Source of the DNA: Paulownia fortunei
Lineage: Eukaryota > Streptophyta > Magnoliopsida > Lamiales > Paulowniaceae
Direction: 5' to 3'
Length of the DNA: 64,000 nucleotides
Assembly: GCA_019321725.1 (NCBI GenBank)
Contig: CM033106.1
Span: 21,636,965-21,700,964, forward strand
This document shows positions 46,581 to 58,475 of the stretch, piece by piece (the first letter of the stretch is position 1; each line of letters starts with the position of its first letter). The position numbers were made by a program, and so were the translations under genes. The notes below the pieces were generated by a model. That model worked only from the letters and a program-made list of their open reading frames with translations. It had not been told where the DNA came from and did not search any database.

Positions 46581-49500
46581 ACACAATATATTTATCCATT
46601 GATTTTTGTATATAATAAATATCAAATGAAATACTAAAATATATTATTTAAACATAAAATATATATTTTATATATATAATTTATAGTATTTCCAATATTA
46701 AGCTAAGTAATAAATATATTTATTTTATTATATAATTAGATACTTTACAAATATTTATCTGTAAATGTGATATACACTAACGTTATTATACACTTTTATA
46801 TTACTAAATATTAGTATCTATTATATATTATGAATAAGTATCTCTTTTACATAGTAAATATATGATTTTTGTATGAAATATATAAATATTATCGTATAAA
46901 ATTAATTGTAATTTTATCTAAATCTATGGAAACATCGTAACAAATATATATTATGTTGAAATTAATATTTTTAAATAATACTGCTGACATAAAAGGTATT
47001 TTAGTCATTTGTTTAATATATTTACCATCCATTACTATTTATCAAATATATGCATGGAATGATTCGAGGAATCTTGATTCAATTCACTCCTTATTCCTTG
47101 GTCATGCCAAGCGAAGGTTATTTTATGTTAATATCATTTATTTTTCATCTTCATTCTACTTCTAAATTCTTTCATTTCCCATCTAAACATTCATATATAC
47201 CAATCATCCCCTAAATGATGAGTATTACAAATAAAAAAAAAAAAATGATGGTGATATATTTATGGTGTTGCACCTTGAAAAACCCTAATAGGTATAACAT
47301 ACTCGAGATGAGTAGTAACATTTACATTCGACCAAATGATATGTATATGGTTGATGGTGCATTGTATTCAATGAGTACCTAGTATATGACCACTAGGACA
47401 TGTGTTAGTATTTAAACTTGACCCGTAATCAATTGAGCTCGGTTCTGTACCAATGCTTATTGATCCAAAATTACCTGAAATATCATTTTTATTTTTTATT
47501 ATATTTATTTCATTTTTAGTTAATAATTATAATTATTATTTCATATAAAATATTATTTTATTATTAAATTTATTATCATGTATTATATATTATTTAAATA
47601 TAAAATATTTTAATAACATTCGTAATTTAAAAAAAATGAATTTTGGAAAATTCCGAGCATGCTTGGTTTCTTTCCAAACGAATCTTCCCATTTTTTACTA
47701 TGTAAAACACTGAAATCATATTTATTTTTTCAATATCATTGAAAATATTCCATTTCTCAATTTCTCAATTATTAGAATACAATACATTAAACCTATTATT
47801 TCCATTTTCTAAGGCTATTCTAACTCCTATCTTGACAACCATTATTCACCATCATCATCTATCATATCAGTCACTTCTATCAGTCACTTCTACCTTAATG
47901 GTTCCAACCGTTCACTTTCTCCCATTATCTTCCCTTCTTCTTCTCACCTCACCCCCACCAGTTGAAACCAAAAAAAAAAATTAACGAAAATTGTAATTTT
48001 ATGAACTACAAGTGCTTCAACATACATGTTCTTCTTTTCCAGCCATAGGAGGTGTTGCAATTTTAACATACTATTAATGGAAAATAAGCTAGATTGGAGC
48101 AAGAAAAATGATCGATGCAAATGATGGGAAGTGCTACAACTTTAAGGTTACAAACCCAAGTGCATGTTATGTCAAGTAATAAATTTTTCAGGAGTTCGAG
48201 GTCATTCCATAGAAAAGTTGTTTGAAGATTTCAGGATTATAATTCTAAAAAAAGATAGGCTTTATATGGTTTAAAAAAAATATATGCTATAACTAAAAAT
48301 AATAATAATAAAAGTATTGAGGATTACGGATCCACTCTTGAGTTTTGGATAGAGGAACAATTATTTATTCTTTACCTCTTTTAATTAACATTATTGGAAT
48401 CCATACATAATGAAGGTTCTAATGGGAACATGTTATCAAATAGTTCATACAATAAGATAATCATAATTTTATCTTTAACGCCAACACTTATTTATGAGAT
48501 CAAATATTTATACACACATTTATCTACAACGAATCAAGGTGTCACGTTTAGTGGTTGGTGTAGAAAAATCAAACAAAGTCTAGCTAATGAACCTAAGTAT
48601 TTGTTATGTCATTAGTGATACATAAATCAATATTCACCACAAAATAAGTAGAGTTTAGATCAAAAATTAAAATAATAATACAACACGCTTATAACCGTTC
48701 CTCTTCCTCTATCAAGAGGTTCACCCTTTTTCTAGCAAAATTAAATTTCGAAAGACATAATGAAAGTATGAAAGACTAAAACTAGAAGAGAAACTAGAGA
48801 ATATATTTTTATTACTATTAGAAAATTTAGCCTAAAAAAAACCTCTACCCCCACTCTTACAAGTTTAATACATGACTTATTTATAGTGTTTGGAGTATGC
48901 TAAAGGCCAAGTATATAATGGAGGAGTTAAACAATTAAATGGTATGCTAGTTGTCAAGAGTTGGTAAGTTGTTATATCAAATCTTCTAAATCTTCACTTA
49001 CCTAATTGAATTGAGTTTTTAGGCTGGATACAACAAGATTTTGTAGATCTTCTATGCTGATTATTTGCATATGTTAGTTGTCAAATTTGGCCACTGGATG
49101 AAAGAGATATGGTCAATTATTAGATCATGTTCAAAAGTCATCATTCAACATCAATAGTGCATTACAACATATTTATTGACCATTGTGATATATTTTCTCA
49201 CTATCTTGTCTTCAACAAACTTATTTATCTACCCCTTATGTATAACATATTCAAATATCAGTCCAAAATTAATTTTGGTTTAAAAGATATGACCCAATTG
49301 ATAAAATAGGTTAGAAGTAGACTTAACTTTGATCTGAATTTTTGGTGATCTATTTTTTACAGCCACTTGTAATCAACTTCTTTGATCCTTACACATTTAG
49401 TATGGGATCCATAGTTTGTACGAACTTGTAACTGAATAACTTATCAATCCATGGCCTCAAGAATTATTCCAAAATTATTTCGAAATCAAAAGTTACATCA

Positions 49501-49827
49501 GTTTCTCTGAAACCTGCACATAAGAATATAAAACTTGTTAATCTAATTTTTTATGTTGATTTCCCATTTTATTCCTAAAACACAAAAATGATTTAATTGG
49601 GAGTTCTTGCAATAATTTCAAAGTAAAAATAATTATATAAATCTTAATTAATTGTACACTTTTAAATGTTCATCATACAAAAACCAACTTATTACTAATC
49701 TCTAATAATTGTAGCGTAATGAAATGCAAAACAAATAAAAGAGAACATGGCATAATGATCAAAATTTTAAAAAAAACCTGCAAAATAGTCTAACAATCAC
49801 AAACAATTATTTATCAGTAATCACAGA
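46581..49827. other. AT-rich DNA without recognisable gene
   Basis: Short open frames occur (for example 46953-47165, 47739-47984, 48394-48615) but none shows a known motif, splice context or codon bias. No LTR ends found. I see nothing else to call. Confidence 0.45.
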
Positions 49828-52800
49828 TGTAATACCCAAGTCTCACACTACTCACTTGCCCAATATAATTCATGCTCTACATGCTACTTATATGTTAATT
49901 TGCATTAACATCTACATCGCATCTTTTATAGCATTCTTAATCATTGCACCTCCAATGCTATTACTTGATGTTAGTGATTGATATCCTACAACCTAATTAA
50001 GTGATTCTATATTTAGATAAGATAAAGAATAGATTGATCAATATAATAGATATTCATAGGTTGTATGTTATAATTTTAGAAGTGTTAAAGGTGTCACTAG
50101 TAAGCTTATATGATTCGATTCGATTTGATCGAGGTGTTTTAAGGGTATACATCCATAGATTAACATACTTGGGATATCGAACATGATATAATGTGATTTA
50201 AGTATCATAATACAAGGTTCATATGTGCATGTGATTTTAGAATGAAAACTAGACAATCATTTAAGAATCGAATGTCGATCGGTTTGGAGATCGAATGAAC
50301 GATTAAGAAATTAGGGCATAATGTATTATCCGATCATATGGAAATTAAAGTAGGTTGTACATAGATAAAAAAGTGCTGATAAACACTAGATTAGGACTGT
50401 ATAAGGTGTGAAAAATATCAGATTTGAACCACAACTTGACACCTCAACCTTGCCACCTCAAGCTTCGCCACCTCAAGCTTCCACCTCAACCTTTCTTCAT
50501 TTCTACCCTTGAGCCACGACCAAAAACTATTTTTTGAGCTATTTCACTTCCAAAACCTTCATATTGAATGTTAGAAATTGCTCTCAAGTAATTCCAAGTA
50601 AAGAAAAAAAAGTGAAGGAAGCAAAGGGAAGTAAGGAGGAGCAAGTTGAATCTAAAATCTGTGCATATGTGAGCTTTAATTCATGTTTTTTATTTAAGTT
50701 CTTGAATTGTTTGAGGGTTTATAATTTTTAAAGCTTCTATTATTGATTATAATCATGTTAGGATATTATTTGTGGTCTTTTAGTTTACAAAAGAAGGATT
50801 TTTAGTTGCAAAATCACAATAAAAATCACTAGGGACAGAAATTGTATACTTGCTGATTTTTTATATTTATGCTTTATATATGTATAATAACTTGATTAAA
50901 ACCTGTGTATTTCACCATATAGTATTTATATATGAGTCTAGGTGATGTATGTAAGTTTAGAGAGGTTATAAATTGTAATATAGTGTGATAATTAAAGAGG
51001 TGCTCAAAACTGTCTTCTTTGAAATTCAGATTCTGTCTTATGTGAATAGTGTTGGTTTTACATCAATTAATCGATTAGTTTTGGTAGTACTTTAACCTGG
51101 TTGTCTTTTTATATGTTTTATCTAAGTATGGTGAAAATTTGGGAGTGATTGAATGTACTTAAGGGTGCCAAAATCATTAATGTCATGAAGTGTACAAAAC
51201 TGTCACGGTAGGAAAACAATCTCTTTCAGTATTTTGTAAAGAGAGCTGAACTTGGGAAACTATATCCATGATTTTTAGCAATTATATGATATGGTTACAT
51301 TTATATACATGTTATCTAAGTGTGGTAAAAATTTGGGAGTGATTAGATATATTTAGGGATGTCAAAATTATCATGCAACTAAATTGGACAGCAAGTAAAT
51401 ATGAAAATGTGAATCTATCTCATTTGATAACTTAGCATATTTCAACCTAGACATGTTGTTATTGAGTGTTAACAATTAGGTACATGATATTAGAGTTATA
51501 ATAATTTAATTATATGATGTTTACATGTATCTAAGATGAGAAATTAAGGTATTGGAGGGACTAGATTGGGTTCTAGTTTGTAAAACCTAGATAGCTTGGT
51601 GTTTAAGGTCTTAGTATGATATTTTATGCTTTCAACTTGCCAAATTGGGAATGGTGATTGATGTTGGGTAATATTACAAGCTATTTTACATCTAAAATTG
51701 GAGGGGAACAATAAACAAATCTAGACTAAGTCACCAACCAAGTGAAAGGTAAGTAAAGATCCATTTGCAACTACAATACAAGATCATAATATGTCTTGAA
51801 GCATGTATACCTAATGTGTTGATAATATTAAATTTGACTAAGAGTCTTATGGTTCTTGAAACATGTTGAGAGAAAGATGACTTGCATTTTATATTGAACA
51901 TACAATTCATGAGCATTAACATGTGCATGCACGGCATAGGAGTATAGTGGAGGTTCTTGCATGCACGATATGATTTGAGACATGATTTTCAGAAAGAAAA
52001 TATTTTGGTTAGCCACTACTAGTATACCGAGGCATGTGAGGCATGCTTATATGATATTTTTGGGCGCCATGAGTGTTACTTCTCGAAATATCACAGGGGT
52101 TGACAGAGGGTGTGCCTCTGGTGGTCACGAGAGGGTGGACCACTTGACTGTACCCTTATTGACTCCGCCAGTAGGAAGACTTCTGGAGGATCATAGGGGA
52201 AGACAGGGGGTGGACCACTGGTGATCCTAGGAGATGGCCCTTGGACTGAGTCATTTGTTTATGGACATGTGATTATTGATATTATTCAGAGTTCTATCTG
52301 GTACATAGTAGGTGGGCCAAGGGCCCAATAAATGAAGTCATTTTTAATAAAAATTCTTTGATTTATGAGTACTCAATTTGACACATTTATAGCATCATAT
52401 CTGAAAGTTGAGTTGCATGAGATTTTATATCATACTCTTGTCATGCATAGTTTTTACTTATTGAGCGTTAGCTCATGTAGTTCATGCATTGTAGGTGAAC
52501 ATGGTGAGACTTGAGACCTCTGGTTTACTGGCTAGCAGTGGAGCTCCTATAGGCTTTCAAATATCAATGTACTTGGATGACGAATTGTTTGGCTATTTTG
52601 TGGGCTGTATTTTTTATTTTATAGTTATTGTATTATATTAGTGACTTTATCATGTATATCACTTTCAAAACTCCTTTTGCGATAGAGTGTTTGGGTTTGT
52701 GATAGTTTTGATAGACTTGGTTAATGTTTAATAACTACCTATGTATATACAATGTTACAGGATATGAAAGCACTTTACTTTTATCAATGTTTTATTGAAC

Positions 52801-52856
52801 TGAGTAAAAAAAAAGTTATACACATACATACGTGCACATATTATGTTGCACAAGTT

Positions 52857-52914
<58 letters not shown>

Positions 52915-52932
52915 TGTTGGGAGGTTGTGACA
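49828..52932 (+). repeat. Chromovirus-type gypsy LTR (about 3.1 kb)
   Basis: Starts TGTAATACCCAAGTC and ends GGTTGTGACA, with the primer site five bases later. The layout resembles Del/Tekay-like LTRs: CACCTCAACC/CACCTCAAGC repeats near 50440-50500, a duplicated GACAGAGGGTG / GACAGGGGGTG segment at 52100-52230, and GAGCGTTAGCTCATG near 52463. The left end is chosen from the TGTAAT start and is not confirmed by a second copy. Confidence 0.65.
52859..52904. repeat. (TA)n microsatellite
   Basis: About 22 uninterrupted TA units, 30 bases before the LTR end. Confidence 0.95.
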
Positions 52933-52937
52933 AAGAG

Positions 52938-52954
52938 TGGTATCAGAGCCCAGG
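52938..52954 (+). other. Primer binding site, tRNA-Met type
   Basis: TGGTATCAGAGCCCAGG, five bases after the LTR end. Confidence 0.85.
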
Positions 52955-53051
52955 TCTTGATTCTGTAGATTGTCCATGTACATGATCTTTGAACTTGTAT
53001 ATTTCATGAATTATATTGGCTATTTGTTATAAACAAAATGGTATTGCAGTC

Positions 53052-53097
53052 ATGGTGAGAACAAGAGGTGAAAGTAGTAGTGGAGCCAGAATGATTT
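53052..53097 (+). pseudogene. Gypsy gag N-terminus, cut after about 14 codons
   Basis: ATG opens MVRTRGESSSGARM, which has the look of a chromoviral gag start. The frame then runs directly into minus-strand Athila-type LTR sequence. The rest of gag and all of pol are missing. The cut coincides with the proposed inversion breakpoint, and the missing continuation is predicted to lie left of the window. Confidence 0.55.
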
Positions 53098-53283
53098 TTT
53101 TTCTTTCTAAGAAAAAATATAAGATTAATGTATATTTTTGTACATTCAAGTAACATTCTTCCTTCATCTTCAAATTTGCAAAATAAATAATAAAAATGAT
53201 AATAAAACTTATAAAAATCTAAAAAACTAATCAAAAAGTTAAGCAAATAATATTCAATTAATGGGTATAAATTCCACTTATCA
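53098..53283 (-). repeat. First about 186 bp of an Athila-type LTR, minus strand
   Basis: Read on the minus strand it starts TGATAAGTGGAATTTATA and aligns without large gaps to 3617-3802 of the Athila 3' LTR, about 11% different by eye. It breaks off at 53098 against gypsy gag. It is preceded on the minus strand by GCAGT (53284-53288). Confidence 0.82.
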
Positions 53284-53288
53284 ACTGC
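53284..53288 (-). other. Target-site pentamer GCAGT next to the Athila-type LTR
   Basis: On the minus strand the copia gag reads GTGGAAGCAGT and then the LTR start TGATAAG. The same pentamer follows the Athila 3' LTR at 4876-4880. Confidence 0.65.
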
Positions 53289-53870
53289 TTCCACCACCAA
53301 TTGAAATTCTGGACTTAGGCCATGAAGAATTTTGTATATTATATCCTCATCATCAAGAGGCTTACTGAGTAAAGCAAATTCATCAGCACGAGACTTGATG
53401 AATTGCATGCATTGTGTAATGCTTTTCAAACCTTTGACATGATGCTTAAGCCTCTCTTTAATATGTTTGATGTGGCCCGGAGTGGATTTTGCATAGTTAC
53501 TAGCAAGGGTGGTCTAGATTTGGCTTGATGTGCTGGTGGTGGAGAGAAAGGGTTGGATGTATGGAGAAATAGCGCCTAGAAGAGCACTAAAGATGGGTCA
53601 ATCTTCCATGTATTGTAAGCAGGATTTGGTGAGATGGTGGTACCTGTGGTGATAGTAGCAGTGGGACATGAGCATTAATTTGAAGCTTCTAAGTGATGTA
53701 AGCTTCAAAGTGATGTAATTGGTGGTGGTGAGTTTGGTGATATTGGTTAAATTGATGGTAACAAGAGGTCGATTAGGTTCCTGCGTGTTTCGGATAATAT
53801 TATGTGGTGTTTCAGTGGTGGAGTCTTGGGAAGCTATATTGGGAATGAAATTGAGAGAGATAGTTGATCA
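53289..53870 (-). pseudogene. Copia gag, N-terminal half, broken
   Basis: On the minus strand, after the primer site, broken frames read as a copia gag: NRPLVTINLTNITKLTTTNY near the start, then, after frame changes, ITQCMQFIKSRADEFALL and LDDEDIIYKILHGLSPEFQL ending VVEAV at the LTR. The typical continuation of this family, NAWETSISFYELHEKL, is found at 4879 onward directly after the Athila 3' LTR. The two halves make one gag with no overlap beyond the pentamer. Confidence 0.82.
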
Positions 53871-53871
53871 A

Positions 53872-53884
53872 GACTCTAATACCA
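53872..53884 (-). other. Copia primer binding site, tRNA-Met type
   Basis: TGGTATTAGAGTC on the minus strand, directly after the LTR end. Confidence 0.85.
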
Positions 53885-54089
53885 TATATAAATTGGAATA
53901 CTAATGACTTGATCTATATATATACAAGAATACAAAATTCAAATTAGGTAGGTTCCTAATCCTAATCCTAATCAATCAAAAGATTCTAAATCTAGATAGA
54001 TTTCTAAATCAAGCTATAGAAACAATCAAATAATTACAAAATAAAAGAAATAAGAAACTAACTATTTATATACAATATTTTCTCTAATA
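53885..54089 (-). repeat. Copia C1 5' LTR (about 205 bp), minus strand
   Basis: On the minus strand it starts TATTAGAGAAAATATTG and ends TTTATATA. It aligns with 8440-8649 over its whole length, with substitutions and a few indels (about 13 and 18 bases). Confidence 0.8.
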
Positions 54090-54094
54090 GGTTA
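54090..54094 (-). other. Left target-site duplication TAACC of copia C1
   Basis: TAACC on the minus strand directly before the LTR; identical to 8650-8654. Confidence 0.65.
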
Positions 54095-54400
54095 AACATC
54101 CAAGTTTTGTGCTCAAAAACTATAGGATCACATGCTGAGAAAAAGGGATTTCAATTTTCAAGAGTCGTGAACAGTGATGCGGCGGCGAATCATATGACTC
54201 GTGCGGTGAATAACTCGATGGTGATTGATGTTGCTGTGGGTTTGATGAAGAAGTCGGCATGGCATCTGGACTTATTTTCCTCTTCTGTGGAATCACTTTC
54301 TTCAACAACATGTCTCCAAGAAGTTTTGGCTGCTGATCCAGTTGGTGGCGATGGAGGATTTGGGGTTTTAATAGATTTTTCCCATCCTTTTGAGTAATTT
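54095..54400. other. Possible gene fragment, unrecognised, open on both strands
   Basis: A GC-richer 300 bases is open on the plus strand (96 codons from 54107, ending FSHPFE) and in two minus-strand frames (one with KSIKTPNPPSPPTGSAAKTS, another with SPDAMPTSSSNPQQHQSPSS). The minus-strand versions have the Pro/Ser/Gln bias of a disordered plant protein. I do not recognise a family. This is the original left flank of the C1 insertion. Confidence 0.3.
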
Positions 54401-54607
54401 CAAATGTTGGAGTAAAGTATTTTAAGTTGCATTTTTATATAGAAGGATTTGAAATGAGGAAAGGATTTCAATTGATTTCAATTAAGTTGGATTTCAAATC
54501 CACCATAACGACTAAAAAAAAACAAAAAAAAAAAATCAAACTAGGACTAAAGTTTTGAAACCCATTATATCAGGAAGTTATCCAAACATGCTTATATAAA
54601 TTTGTTA

Positions 54608-54950
54608 TTATAAATATGAAATTATTAACTTCAAATTCATCAATCTAAATGAAGTTTTAGGGAATTCTGATACTTCTTCTTTTTCTACTTCTTCCTTGGG
54701 TTCTTCCATAAATTTAGTTGAAGAGGGTGCGTCTCTCCTTCGGATGACTGGGTTCTTTAACGGGTTCAATCTACTCAAGAGACTTCGACACTTCAATTTG
54801 CTCTTGGGTATTGCTTGTAGAGGGTTTGGAAACAAGATGTCATCATCGGAGGGCTTATCCCTCAAGGTGTGCCACCTTATTGACCCAGAAGCTGGTCGGT
54901 TTATTGGCTAGTTTTTCTCTTCCCATGATTAGTGCTCAGAGTAGAATAGC
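54608..54950 (-). other. Possible coding fragment, unrecognised
   Basis: On the minus strand an open frame of at least 85 codons reads MRDKPSDDDILFPNPLQAIP near its start, then a basic part (SRLNPLKNPVIRRRDAP) and an acidic part (EEPKEEVEKEEVSEF). It lies downstream of copia C2 on the same strand and might be an extra ORF of that element or a host fragment. The opposite strand is also open for 71 codons. Confidence 0.25.
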
Positions 54951-55479
54951 AGTGATACCAATATAATTGAGGAGATATATGATATGTTGCAATACAAATC
55001 TAATGAGTGATATTGACCCTATTGCACAATTTTATACCCATGAATTTAAAGGCTGTGTGTAGCAGTTTAAAGGCACTAATGATCCAATTAAGGCATGACT
55101 ACAGTTTTCAAGGAGTGAACACATAGAAACTACCTAAAATGGTGCCAATCTCTATTAAAGTAGGGAAAATATTACAGAATTGAGATAATTCTTAATGCAT
55201 TCCTAATTTGACAAAATCTTTCTTCATGCAAGGGTTTGGTAAATATATCAGCATGTTGATGGTCAATGTCAACAAAATGTACATGAATATTACCATTTTG
55301 GACATGATCACTAATAAAATGGTGTTTTATTTTAGTGTTCTTGGTGTGTGGGTGATACATTGGGTTTTTGGAGATACTAATTGCACTAGTATTATCACGT
55401 AAGACAAGAATATGATCATTATCCATAATAATTGAGTACAACTGTTACCATGTGCCACATATTCAGTTTCATAGTCGAT

Positions 55480-56090
55480 AGAGCAATAAAACTCCTAGTT
55501 AATTAAACACTGAGAAAAATTCTACATTTATTATGTATGAATGTATTATGAATTTCTATTAAAAGTTACAGTGAAAAAATCGATAAAAATATGAAAATAA
55601 TTAATACACAGATTTGTAGACGAATGGATAAAATACGAATGTAAAAAATTATTCGCGAGCAAAAATACGGCTTATTCTAATATTATTTTATTATAAATTA
55701 TGTTTCTACTATTTTTAAATTGAGCAAAAATTATTTTATGAGTAACTTTATATTATTTAATTTATAATTATGACATAATTAAAGATAAATATTTAATAAT
55801 AAATACTATATTCATAAATTAATTTTTATTTTTTATCTATATGATATTCCATTAATACTTATAAATAATTTTTAAATTATCTTTAAATATTATAAATATT
55901 TTTTAAACAGGATATTATTCATCAAATATTATACGGATAAGTATAATACGTGTGTGAAACGTTTCACTTTGAAGTATGAAATATTACTCGACGGTTCAAA
56001 ATGTGTACGGGAAACAAAAATATTTTTTATTTATTCATATCTACGTGTACTATACGAATATAATACGAATTTTAACTAACATAGGCTTCC
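55480..56090. mobile_element. AT-rich insertion in C2 RNase H, type unknown
   Basis: About 600 bases of AT-rich DNA without coding sense split the RNase H frame between the SDAD part (about 56270) and the LRDNTSA part (about 55410). I see no clear inverted ends or target duplication. Its right side is joined to an inverted copy of adjacent RNase H sequence (56092-56181). Confidence 0.4.
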
Positions 56091-56091
56091 A

Positions 56092-56304
56092 CAAATAATT
56101 TCAATTTGGTTTTTCTGATGCTGACTATGTTGGTTGCATAGATTGTACAAGTAACAGTAGTACATGTTAACTATTGGAACATTTTATTATTAACCCAACA
56201 ATGTTCCAGTAGTTTATATGTACCACTGTTACTTGTACAATCTATTCTGCAACTGCAACCAAGACAGTCAGCATCAGAAAAACCAATAAGATTGAAATTG
56301 TTTG
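56092..56304. repeat. Inverted repeat (arms about 90-100 bp) made of RNase H sequence
   Basis: The left arm 56092-56181 and the right arm 56201-56304 are reverse complements over most of their length, sharing GGTTTTTCTGATGCTGACT and GATTGTACAAGTAACAG. The right arm is in the normal minus orientation of the C2 RNase H; the left arm is the inverted extra copy. Confidence 0.9.
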
Positions 56305-56336
56305 TCGAAGGATACCATAGACCATAACTAATAGTC

Positions 56337-56415
56337 CCTTTAAGATATTTAATAATTCTTTTTGTTGCAGTAAAGCTTTAAGATATTTAATAATTCTTTT
56401 TGTTGCAGTAAAATG
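56337..56415. repeat. Tandem duplication of about 40 bp
   Basis: AAGATATTTAATAATTC followed by TTTTTGTTGCAGTAAA occurs twice in succession (from about 56341 and 56380), inside the C2 RNase H. Confidence 0.9.
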
Positions 56416-58119
56416 TGATTCTATTGTGTCAGATTGAAAAGTGCACAAAGACTAGTAGAGAACATGATATCTGGGTGGGTGGCGGTTAAATATAGCAGGT
56501 TGATGGTCATACCTCTGTAATTCTTTTCGTCAACACTTTAATCCTTCTTTTCTTTGTTTAATTTTGTGGATTGACTCATAGGGGTTGCTAGTGCACTTTG
56601 TTCATCTATTCCAAATCTTTTCAGAAGTACTTTGCTGTATTTTAATTGAGAGATGGAAGTTCCTTTCTTGGTTTATTTCACTTGAATTCCAAGAAACAAG
56701 TTGAACTCATTAAGCTCATCTCAACTTCCTGTTACATAGACTTGGCAAACTCAATGCATAATAATGGCTCCAAAAACAATGTCATCCACATATATTTGTG
56801 GAAAAAGTAAGTCGTGATTATGATTTTTGATAAATAGTGTAGTATCAATAGTTTCCATGGTAAAGCCAGTGTTAGCAAGAAATTTTCTTGGCCGCTCATA
56901 CCATGTCTTAGAAGTTTGTTTCAATCAGCTTTTGATAATTTAAAGACATGATTAGAAAAGTTGCAGTTAAGACAATGAAGAGGTTGTTTAACAAAAACTT
57001 CTTGATTTATAGAACCATTTAAAAACACACTTTTTGACATCCATTTGAAATAAAGTAAAATTTTTAGGAGATGCATAAGAAAGAAGCATCCAGGTTGATT
57101 CCAATCTGGCAAAAGGAGCATAAGTTTCTTCGTAGTGTATACCTTCTTCTTGAATGTAGCCCTTGGCCTTATTACGAGTAATGTTACCATTTTCATCCAA
57201 CTTGTTGTAAAACACCTACTTGGTGCTTGTAACTGGATGATTTGCAGGTTGTTCCACCAACTTCTAGACTTTAGTCCTTTCAAAATTGAGCTAGTTCTTC
57301 TTCTGTAGCTTTCACCCAAAACTGGTCATTAAGGGCTTCATGTATGTCTTTGGGTTCCATAAGTGACAAGAATGCACAAATCTAGTCACTAGTATTTTCT
57401 TTCCTTAATTTTGGTCTTGTAGTTAATCCAATTTGTGGATCAACAATAATCTTATATTTCAGATAACTAGAAGCATATTAGAATTTTCTGTTTCTTTGTT
57501 CAATGATATCATCGGTTTCGTTGCAGGAATCATTCATGGAATTATCCTTGGGTTCCTCCGATTGTTCGTGCTCATGATTGTTAGAGTTTTTCGAGTCAAT
57601 CTCTTTTTGCAGTTCTTCTGAAAATTTATTATAACTTGTAGATTTTAGGCTCAAGATTTCCTTGACAGATGTAAGGTTAGACTCGTGAAAAGTAACATGT
57701 ATAGATTCATGAAAGGTCCTCTTTTGTTTATTGAAAACACGATGGGATTTGCTATGCATTAAATAACTAACGAAGATTCCCTCATTAGATTTAGAATCAA
57801 ACAAGGCAAGATAGCCTTATCATTCAAATATAAAACATTTGCAGCCAAAACCATAGAAATAAGAAATGTTTGGGATTTTTCACACCAGAGTTCATAAGAG
57901 TGTTCTTTAATCTTATTTATTGATCATGGTTCTAGACATTTCTTGCAAAATCCTATTTTTCTTTCTATGGCTCCGTTTTGTTGAGGAGTTTGAGGACCTG
58001 AAAAGTTGTGAATGTATCAATCTTCACTTTAGAAGAACCCAAAGTCATTTTCATCAAACTTAGTACCGTGATCACTTCTGAGTTTTCTAATGAGGTATTC
58101 TTTTGTTGCAAGTTAAACT

Positions 58120-58475
58120 TGGTTTGTGGTCCATCGGTTCAATATCATTTTGAGTCATGGTATTAGTCATTTGGGTCTACTTGATTTGTGGTCCAATATT
58201 TGGTCTCTAAAGAATTCTTGAGAGATGTAGTTGTAGAATACTCTTAAAATTAGTAGGAGGTGTCATTAATGAAATAGGTGGAAGATGGAATAAATGTAAG
58301 AAGTAAGTTAATTAATTATTGCATCAAAAGTGTTCATGGAGTGATTCCCCACCCACCCCACATTTTGAGCAAGCGAAAAATTTGAGAACCAAAAGTTCTC
58401 TCTCTCTTAGCCTAAATAGCCTTCCTCTTTTAATAAAGAAAATATCTCTCTTCAACACCTTTTATAGTTGTGTAA
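58120..58475. mobile_element. Insertion of about 350 bp in C2 integrase, type unknown
   Basis: The integrase reading is lost between a YVFVIVDD-type part near 58570 and the RSDHG part near 58090. The inserted DNA has a CCCACCCACCCCACATTTTG stretch near 58345 and a TCTCTCTCTTAGCC stretch near 58408. A short direct repeat (TTTGTGGTCCA near 58132 and 58185) lies at one side. Limits are approximate. Confidence 0.4.

Noticed and set aside
52752..53007. Frames with Tyr-Ile repeats
   Set aside because: They translate the (TA)n microsatellite next to the gypsy LTR end.
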